A DNA stretch of 15,376 nucleotides from an uncultured Oscillospiraceae bacterium. GTDB lineage: Bacteria > Bacillota > Clostridia > Oscillospirales > Oscillospiraceae. Below the pieces are notes generated by a model. It did no database searches. It was not told the DNA's origin and was given only the letters and a program-made list of their open reading frames with translations. Shown in pieces: positions 7,821 through 13,083 of the stretch. The DNA lies in contig CAJOIG010000010.1 in the NCBI GenBank assembly GCA_905234575.1, positions 1 to 15,376 of the forward strand, given 5' to 3'. The number at the start of each line of letters is the position of its first letter. Position 1 is the first letter of the stretch. A program made the translations under genes and the position numbers.

Positions 7821-9005
7821 TCAGAGCCGGCTGTAGCGCCGTCCGGCGCCCTGGGACACCAGTCCCGCGACCTGCAGCATCGTCAGCGCCGCCAGCGCCT
7901 CCGACGCGGAAAGGCCCGCGGCCTCGATGATCTCGTCCGCGTGCATGGACGGACGGTCCATCACCTCGAGGATCCGGCGCTGCACGTCCGGAAGGTCCTT
8001 CCAGCGCTCCGACCGGTCCGGCGTCCGGTCCGTGAGGTCAATATAAACTATGTCCCTGGGCTTGTCAATCTCTTTTTTAATATGTGTCGGGACGGTTTTT
8101 GTCGAAACGGGCGCGGACCGGGCCGGGACCGGACGGAAACGCCCCTCGTACCGGGCCAGGATGTCCGCCCCGGAGGCCGCGGTCTGCGCGCCGAGGGCCA
8201 GCAGGGCGAGATACCCGTCGCCGGCGGGCGTCCCCACGGCGGCGGGGACGGCGAACACGTCCCTTCCCTGCTCCAGCGCCCGGTCCACGGTGATCCGGGT
8301 GCCGCTCCGCTCGGGCGCCTCCGTCACGGCGACGCCGAGAGCGAGGCCCGAGATGATGCGGTTGCGGAGCCGGAAGTCGGACTGGTAGGTCCGGGTCCCG
8401 GGGCCGTGCTCGCTCACGAGCGCGCCGCGGACCGCCGTCTCCTCAAACAGGCGGCGGTTCTTCGCGGGATAGACCACGTCGATGGCGGTGCCCAGAACGC
8501 CGATGACCGTGCCGCCGGCGCGCAGGGCGGCCTCCATGGCGATGCCGTCGCAGCCATCCGCGAGGCCGGATACGACGATCCCGCCGCCCCGGGCGATCCC
8601 CTCGCCCAGCCGCGCGGCCATGGACTGGCCGTAGGACGACGCCTTCCGGGTGCCCACAACGGCGATCACGGCGCTCTCGTCCACCGCGGGAAGGCGGCCC
8701 TTCACGAAAAGGACCACCGGCGCGTCCGGGATGGACCGCAGGCGCTCGGGATAGTCGGCGTCCTGGAGGGTCAGGATGCGCACTCCCTGCTCCTCGCAGG
8801 CTTCGAGGACGCGCGAGGCCTCCGCGAGGCTCTTGTCCATGAGCTTCTGGGCATCGTGCGCGGTGGCCCCGGCGAACATCAGCTCGTCCTTCCCGGCGAA
8901 AAACACGGCCTCCGGCCCGCCCATCGCGGCAACAAGGTGGTTCTTCGCCAGCGGCTCCACGCCCGCTGCGCAGGACAGCCACACCCAATACTTCAGCCGC
9001 GCCAT
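7821..9005 (-). CDS. dprA: DNA processing protein DprA (Smf)
   Basis: DprA binds incoming single-stranded DNA during natural transformation and loads RecA on it. It is also kept in many bacteria not known to be transformable. The 394-residue protein has an N-terminal helical region, then the Rossmann-like core with GTRKASSYG (118-126), SGLADGCDG (146-154) and FRLRNRIISGL (211-221). A linker of about 40 residues leads to a C-terminal winged-helix domain (about 325-394, ending LVSQGAGRRYSRL). The family usually has FPxRNR, so the arginine at 212 in place of proline is a small departure. The ATG at 9003-9005 follows the methyltransferase stop by one base (TGAGATG), which suggests coupled translation. 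The DNA coding for the linker is unusually AT-rich and contains a promoter-like sequence facing topA. Confidence 0.96.
   Translation of the reverse strand: MARLKYWVWLSCAAGVEPLAKNHLVAAMGGPEAVFFAGKDELMFAGATAHDAQKLMDKSLAEASRVLEACEEQGVRILTLQDADYPERLRSIPDAPVVLFVKGRLPAVDESAVIAVVGTRKASSYGQSMAARLGEGIARGGGIVVSGLADGCDGIAMEAALRAGGTVIGVLGTAIDVVYPAKNRRLFEETAVRGALVSEHGPGTRTYQSDFRLRNRIISGLALGVAVTEAPERSGTRITVDRALEQGRDVFAVPAAVGTPAGDGYLALLALGAQTAASGADILARYEGRFRPVPARSAPVSTKTVPTHIKKEIDKPRDIVYIDLTDRTPDRSERWKDLPDVQRRILEVMDRPSMHADEIIEAAGLSASEALAALTMLQVAGLVSQGAGRRYSRL
8040..8068 (-). promoter_or_regulatory. Candidate internal sigma-A promoter inside dprA, facing topA
   Basis: On the minus strand a perfect -35 TTGACA (8063-8068) and a -10 TATATT (8040-8045, five of six) are separated by exactly 17 bases. 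They lie in an AT-rich patch of the otherwise GC-rich dprA gene, where the coding sequence specifies a poorly conserved linker. Transcription would start near 8033, about 270 bases before the topA ATG, and would include topA and everything downstream. This is inferred from sequence only. Confidence 0.62.
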
Positions 9006-9006
9006 C

Positions 9007-9732
9007 TCAGCGCACCAGCTCCCACATGACCACCGCCGCCGCGACGCCCGCGTTCAGCGATTCCGCGCAGGGCCGCATGGGGATGATGGCCGTTCCTTCG
9101 CAGAGGGACAAAAGCTCCTCCGTCAGACCGCGGCCCTCGTTCCCCACGGCGACGGCAAGACCGGTCTTCGGCAGGGCGCGGATGTCCCGGGCTCCCTCGG
9201 CCAGGGCCGCGCCGTACAGCGGCAGGCCGCCCAGAAGGCCCGGCAGGTCCGCGGTCTCCGCCCGCGCCACGGGCTGGCGGAAGATCGCGCCCATGGTCGC
9301 CCGGACGGTCTTGGGGTTATAGGGATCGGCACAGGCGCCGCAGAGGACAACGAGGTCGATGCCGAAGGCGTCCGCCGCCCGCAGGACGGTGCCGACGTTG
9401 CCGGGATCCTGGACGTTTTCGAGGACGATCACCCGGGAGAGGCTCTCCGACGGAGGGATCGGCCGCATCCGCACGGAGAACACGGGACCCGGGCTGTTCT
9501 GCAGGGGGGACACAGCCTCCAGGACCTCCGGCGTCACGAGGCGGCAGGGCAGGCCCTCCACGGGCTCCGCCGCGAGCACGCAGCTTACCTCCGCGCCGGA
9601 GGCGACAGCCTCCCGCAGGAGGGTCGTCCCGACACCGACATATTCCCCGGTCTCCCGCCGGAAGGCGGCGTCGGACGCCAGCGCCCGAAAGCGCTTCACG
9701 GTCTCGTTCTGCCGCGAGCGGATGATCTCCAT
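9007..9732 (-). CDS. SpoU/TrmH-family RNA 2'-O-methyltransferase
   Basis: This 241-residue protein belongs to the SPOUT (trefoil-knot) class of SAM-dependent enzymes that methylate ribose 2'-OH in rRNA or tRNA. The N-terminal ~95 residues resemble the SpoU substrate-binding domain (MEIIRSRQNETVKRFRAL). The three SpoU motifs are clear: ENVQDPGNVGTVLRAADAFG (105-124), AVGNEGRGL (195-203), and IIPMRPCAESLNAGVAAAV (216-234). The target nucleotide cannot be told from sequence; 23S rRNA is the commoner target in this group. The ATG at 9730-9732 is chosen over an upstream in-frame ATG (18 codons earlier) because AGGAGG lies 7 bases before it and the family N-terminus starts here. It is the first gene of the operon, behind a sigma-A-like promoter, and ends one base before dprA. 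Confidence 0.93.
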   Translation of the reverse strand: MEIIRSRQNETVKRFRALASDAAFRRETGEYVGVGTTLLREAVASGAEVSCVLAAEPVEGLPCRLVTPEVLEAVSPLQNSPGPVFSVRMRPIPPSESLSRVIVLENVQDPGNVGTVLRAADAFGIDLVVLCGACADPYNPKTVRATMGAIFRQPVARAETADLPGLLGGLPLYGAALAEGARDIRALPKTGLAVAVGNEGRGLTEELLSLCEGTAIIPMRPCAESLNAGVAAAVVMWELVR

Positions 9733-9739
9733 AGGCTTC

Positions 9740-9745
9740 CCTCCT
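9740..9745 (-). promoter_or_regulatory. Ribosome binding site deciding the start of the SpoU methyltransferase
   Basis: On the minus strand this reads AGGAGG, 7 bases before the ATG at 9730-9732. It rules in favour of this start over the longer open frame. Confidence 0.75.
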
Positions 9746-9773
9746 GCCGTCGTTTCTTTCTCAACAATCATAT

Positions 9774-9802
9774 AGAATACGCACATTTTTCGCCGCCGTC
9801 AA
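9774..9802 (-). promoter_or_regulatory. Main promoter of the methyltransferase-dprA-topA-...-smc operon
   Basis: On the minus strand, -35 TTGACG (9797-9802, five of six) and -10 TATTCT (9774-9779, four of six) are separated by 17 bases. The predicted start near 9767 leaves a leader of about 35 bases that contains the AGGAGG site. It lies directly after the glyA terminator, as expected for the first promoter of a new unit. Confidence 0.65.
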
Positions 9803-9822
9803 CCCGTTTTTTCGGAGAAGTG

Positions 9823-9853
9823 AAAAAACCCCGCCCGGACGGACCGGACGGGG
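9823..9853 (-). terminator. Intrinsic terminator of glyA
   Basis: In the minus-strand transcript a 10-base-pair stem (9844-9853 with 9829-9838, including one U-G pair) closes a 5-base loop and is followed by six U residues (9828-9823). It begins 14 bases after the glyA stop, so glyA should be a single-gene unit. Confidence 0.9.
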
Positions 9854-9867
9854 CGCGGAACGCGGGA

Positions 9868-11112
9868 TCAGTACAGAGGGTGCTTTACGCAGAGCTCGTC
9901 CACGGCGGAGAGGATCTCGCCGCGGCTGACGTCGAAGTCGAAGATGGCCTTCAGGATGAGGTCGCCGACGATCTTCATCTCCTCCTCCTTAAAGCCGCGG
10001 GTGGTGACGGCGGGGGTGCCGATGCGGATGCCGGAGGTCTGGGAGACGGGCCGGGTGTCGCCGGGGATGGAGTTCTTGTTCACGGTGATGTGGACGCGGT
10101 CGAGCCGGTCCTCCAGCTCCTGCCCGGACATATCGAGCTTCCGCAGGTCGAGGAGCATGAGGTGGTTGTCCGTGCCGTCGCTGACGAGGTCGACGCCGCC
10201 GGCGGTCAGCGTCTCCGCGAGGGTCTTGGCGTTCTTCACGATCTGCGCCTGGTACTCCTTGAACTCCGGGCGCAGGGCCTCGCCCAGAGCCACGGCCTTC
10301 GCCGCGATGATGTGCATGAGGGGGCCGCCCTGGGTGCCGGGGAACATGGCCTTGTCGATCTTCTGGGCGATCTCCTCGTTGTTCGTGAGGATGATGCCTC
10401 CGCGGGGGCCGCGCATGGTCTTGTGGGTGGTGGTGGTGACGACGTCGGCGTAGGGCACGGGGTTCGGGTGCTCCCCGGCGGCCACGAGGCCCGCGATGTG
10501 GGCCATGTCCACCATGAGATAGGCCCCGGCCTCGTGCGCGATCTCGGCAAAGCGCTTGAAGTCGATGATCCGGGGATAGGCCGAGGCCCCCGCGATGATC
10601 ATGCGGGGCTTGTGCTCCAGGGCCTTCCGACGGACGTCCTCGTAGTCGATGAGGCCCGTCTCGGGATCGACGCCGTAGAACACGGAGTTATAGAGCTTGC
10701 CGGAAAAGCTCGCCTTGCTGCCGTGGGTGAGATGCCCGCCGGTGGAGAGGTCCATGCCGAGGACGGTGTCCCCGGGCTTGCACAGGGCGAGATAGACGCA
10801 GAAATTGGCCTGGGAGCCGCTGTGGGCCTGGACGTTTGCGAATTTGGCGGAGAAGATCTCCTTCGCGCGGTCGATGCAGATGCGCTCGGCGATGTCCACA
10901 TACTCGCAGCCGCCGTAATAGCGGTGGCCGGGATATCCCTCGGCGTATTTGTTCGTCAGCACGCTGCCCATGGTGGCCATGACCTCGGGGCTGACCAGGT
11001 TTTCCGAGGCGATGAGCTCCAGGTTGTTCTGCTGGCGGCGCAGCTCCAGGGACAGCACCCGGGCGATCTTCGGGTCCTTCTGTTCGACGATGCGGATGTT
11101 TTCGTTCAGCAT
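9868..11112 (-). CDS. glyA: Serine hydroxymethyltransferase
   Basis: GlyA is a cytoplasmic PLP enzyme that converts serine and tetrahydrofolate to glycine and 5,10-methylenetetrahydrofolate, the main one-carbon source for thymidylate, purines and, here, the nearby TrmFO. The 414-residue protein has the normal bacterial length. Landmarks are LIASENLVSPEV (33-44), NKYAEGYPGHRYYGGCEYVD (54-73), QAHSGSQAN (95-103), the aspartate in MVDMAHIAGLVA (200-211), and the PLP-binding lysine K231 in TTTTHKTMRGPRGG. The ATG is at 11110-11112 with a GAGGA site close upstream (4 bases). The gene has its own promoter and terminator and is divergent from the HerA-like gene. I see no riboswitch in the leader, which is only about 55 bases. 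Confidence 0.98.
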   Translation of the reverse strand: MLNENIRIVEQKDPKIARVLSLELRRQQNNLELIASENLVSPEVMATMGSVLTNKYAEGYPGHRYYGGCEYVDIAERICIDRAKEIFSAKFANVQAHSGSQANFCVYLALCKPGDTVLGMDLSTGGHLTHGSKASFSGKLYNSVFYGVDPETGLIDYEDVRRKALEHKPRMIIAGASAYPRIIDFKRFAEIAHEAGAYLMVDMAHIAGLVAAGEHPNPVPYADVVTTTTHKTMRGPRGGIILTNNEEIAQKIDKAMFPGTQGGPLMHIIAAKAVALGEALRPEFKEYQAQIVKNAKTLAETLTAGGVDLVSDGTDNHLMLLDLRKLDMSGQELEDRLDRVHITVNKNSIPGDTRPVSQTSGIRIGTPAVTTRGFKEEEMKIVGDLILKAIFDFDVSRGEILSAVDELCVKHPLY

Positions 11113-11172
11113 GTTTTCCTCGTTTCCGGCCGCCCGGGGCGGTCCTCATCATTTAATTCCGTAACGCATTAA

Positions 11173-11201
11173 ATCATATCACATCCCCGCCTCCGCCGCA
11201 A
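11173..11201 (-). promoter_or_regulatory. Extended -10 promoter of glyA
   Basis: On the minus strand the -10 TATGAT (11173-11178) is preceded directly by TGA, an extended -10 element, within GATGTGATATGAT. A weak -35 TTGCGG (11196-11201) lies 17 bases upstream. The start would be near 11166, about 55 bases before the glyA ATG. Confidence 0.6.
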
Positions 11202-11255
11202 GACCACCGGATATTGGAAAATACAACAGAATTTGTGCCGGAAACCGCCCGGAAC

Positions 11256-11284
11256 TTGTACAGCGGGACAAGATGTGGTATAAT
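11256..11284 (+). promoter_or_regulatory. Extended -10 promoter of the HerA/YjgR-like gene
   Basis: A consensus -10 TATAAT (11279-11284) is preceded by TGG, an extended -10 element, within GATGTGGTATAAT. A weak -35 TTGTAC (11256-11261) lies 17 bases upstream. The start near 11291 gives a leader of about 30 bases that carries AGGAGG 8 bases before the ATG at 11322. This promoter and that of glyA stand back to back in the 209-base gap, with 54 bases between their -35 boxes. I see nothing else in that gap. Confidence 0.75.
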
Positions 11285-11321
11285 GCGGGCTATGATAATA
11301 AAATGACAGGAGGCAACTTCT

Positions 11322-12950
11322 ATGCTCAGAGACGGCAGCATTTTTCTCGCCCGGTCCGACAAGGACCTCTTCCTGCTCCCTGGGATGGCGAACCGCCACG
11401 GCCTCATCGCCGGCGCCACCGGCACCGGCAAGACCGTGACGATGAAGGTCATGGCCGAGTCCTTTTCCGAGCTGGGCGTTCCGGTGTTCCTGGCCGACGT
11501 GAAGGGCGACCTCACCGGCATGTGCGTCCCCGGCGAGGACAGCGCCGATCTCCGCGCCCGGGCGGAGCGTCTCGGCGTCGGGGACATGGACTTCCGCTCC
11601 TACCCCGTCCGCTTCTGGGACATTTTCGGCGAGGCGGGCCATCCCGTGCGCGTCACCGTCTCGGACATGGGCCCGACGCTGCTCGGCCGGCTCCTCGGCC
11701 TGACGGAGATCCAGACCGGCGTTCTGAACATCGTCTTCAAGGTGGCGGACGAGCACGGCCTGCTTCTGCTCGACCTCAAGGACCTGCGGGCGATGCTCCA
11801 GTACGTGGGCGACAACCGCGGGGAGTTCACCACCCTGTACGGCAACGTCTCCGCCGCCAGCGTCGGCGCGATCCAGCGGGCGCTGCTGGCCTTTGAGGAC
11901 GAGGGCGGCGAGCAGTTCTTCGGCGAGCCGGACCTGGACATCCGGGACTGGATGCGGACCGACCCAAGCGGCTGCGGCTTCATCAACATTCTCGCCAGCC
12001 GCCGGCTCATCCAGAGCCCGAAGGTATACTCCACCTTCCTCCTCTGGATGCTGACCGAGCTCTACGAAAAGCTGCCCGAGGTGGGCGACCTCGACAAGCC
12101 CCGCATGATCTTCTTCTTCGACGAGGCGCACCTGCTCTTCACCGACACCCCGAAGGCCCTGGTGCAGAAGATCATCCAGGTCGTGAAGCTCATCCGCTCC
12201 AAGGCCGTGGGCGTCTACTTCATCACCCAGAGTCCGTCCGACATCCCGGACGAGGTCCTCGCACAGCTCTCGAACCGGGTGCAGCACGCCCTGCGCGCCT
12301 ACACCCCCACGGAGCAGAAGGCCGTCCGCGCCGCGGCGAACGCCTTCCGCGCAAATCCCGCCTTCGACACCGAGGCCGCTCTGACGGAGCTCGGCGTCGG
12401 CGAGGCGCTCGTCAGCTTCCTCGACGCCGACGGCGTGCCCGTCCCGGTGGAGCGCGCCTTCATCCTCCCGCCGAAGAGCAAGATCGGCATGGCCCCGGAG
12501 GACACGGTCCAGCGGCTGATCGTATCCGACGAATTCGACCTCAAGTACCGTGAGAGCGTGGATCGGGAGTCCGCCTACGAGATCCTCGTCCGCGCCGCGG
12601 AGGAGCTCGAGCGCCAGCGTCAGGAGGAGGCCGAGGCCGAGGCCGCCGCGAAGCTGCAGGCCAAGGAGGAGGCCGCCGCCGCGAAGCAGGCCGCCCGCGA
12701 GGAGGCCGCCGCCGAGCGAGAGGCCACGCGGAAGGCCTCCGAGCGCAACCGCACCGCCCAGAAGGCCGCCACCGCCGCGAGCTCCACGGTCATGACCGCC
12801 CTGAGCCACAACATCGTGAATTCCGTCACCGGCGGCAAGAAGACCAGCGCCGCCACCATCGCGAAGCGCGCCGCGACGAACGCCCTCAGCTCCGTGATGC
12901 GCTCGGGCTCCACCTCCATCATCCGCGGCCTGTTCGGCACCAAGAAATGA
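11322..12950 (+). CDS. HerA/YjgR-like P-loop ATPase (DUF853 family)
   Basis: This 542-residue protein is a RecA-fold ATPase of the HerA/FtsK superfamily, in the DUF853 group represented by E. coli YjgR. Walker A GATGTGKT is at 31-38; Walker B is MIFFFDEAHLLF from residue 262 with D267 and E268. A helicase-type motif follows in YFITQSPSDIPDEVLAQLSNRVQHAL. Residues about 425-490 form an Ala/Glu/Lys/Arg-rich coiled coil. The last ~60 residues are basic and end TSIIRGLFGTKK, in keeping with the glycine-rich tail of YjgR. HerA works with the nuclease NurA in DNA-end resection, but no NurA-like or other nuclease gene is next to this one, and I know of no established function for the DUF853 group. 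The ATG is supported by AGGAGG 8 bases upstream. It is a single-gene unit between its own promoter and terminator. Confidence 0.92.
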   Translation: MLRDGSIFLARSDKDLFLLPGMANRHGLIAGATGTGKTVTMKVMAESFSELGVPVFLADVKGDLTGMCVPGEDSADLRARAERLGVGDMDFRSYPVRFWDIFGEAGHPVRVTVSDMGPTLLGRLLGLTEIQTGVLNIVFKVADEHGLLLLDLKDLRAMLQYVGDNRGEFTTLYGNVSAASVGAIQRALLAFEDEGGEQFFGEPDLDIRDWMRTDPSGCGFINILASRRLIQSPKVYSTFLLWMLTELYEKLPEVGDLDKPRMIFFFDEAHLLFTDTPKALVQKIIQVVKLIRSKAVGVYFITQSPSDIPDEVLAQLSNRVQHALRAYTPTEQKAVRAAANAFRANPAFDTEAALTELGVGEALVSFLDADGVPVPVERAFILPPKSKIGMAPEDTVQRLIVSDEFDLKYRESVDRESAYEILVRAAEELERQRQEEAEAEAAAKLQAKEEAAAAKQAAREEAAAEREATRKASERNRTAQKAATAASSTVMTALSHNIVNSVTGGKKTSAATIAKRAATNALSSVMRSGSTSIIRGLFGTKK

Positions 12951-12981
12951 CCCGGACCGTCTGACATTATAACTTATTTTG

Positions 12982-13022
12982 CCCGTCCCGCCGGGAGTTC
13001 TTTCCGGCCGGACGGGTTTTTT
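12982..13022 (+). terminator. Intrinsic terminator of the HerA/YjgR-like gene
   Basis: The stem pairs 12982-12988 with 13010-13016 and 12990-12994 with 13004-13008, with one C-C mismatch and a 9-base loop, and is followed by six T (13017-13022). It lies 31 bases after the stop codon and separates this gene from the downstream helicase. Confidence 0.88.
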
Positions 13023-13045
13023 GCGGGCAAAACCGCCGCGGACTA

Positions 13046-13074
13046 TGTTCAACCGGCGGCGGATGTGGTAAACT
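13046..13074 (+). promoter_or_regulatory. Candidate extended -10 promoter of the SUV3-like helicase
   Basis: The -10 TAAACT (13069-13074) is preceded by TGG within GATGTGGTAAACT, the same extended -10 block as in the two promoters of the glyA/HerA-like gap. The -35 is poor (TGTTCA at 17 bases spacing, or TTCAAC at 15). Transcription would begin near 13081, only about three bases before the ATG, so the mRNA would be essentially leaderless. No Shine-Dalgarno sequence is visible before the ATG. Confidence 0.5.
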
Positions 13075-13083
13075 AATCCCATT

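Noticed and set aside
9806..9829. An 8-base inverted repeat (GTTTTTTC / GAAAAAAC) between the glyA terminator and the operon promoter
   Set aside because: Half of it is the T-run of the glyA terminator. The stem is A-T only and is more likely chance than an operator.
8776..11172. A 798-codon open frame on the plus strand opposite the dprA start, the SpoU methyltransferase and glyA
   Set aside because: It spans three clear genes, a promoter and a terminator on the other strand and has no recognisable domain. It is an antisense shadow of high GC.
11113..11172. Possible riboswitch or other structured leader before glyA
   Set aside because: The predicted leader is only about 55 bases, with one short GC palindrome. 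There is no room for a known folate or glycine riboswitch, nor for a leader terminator.
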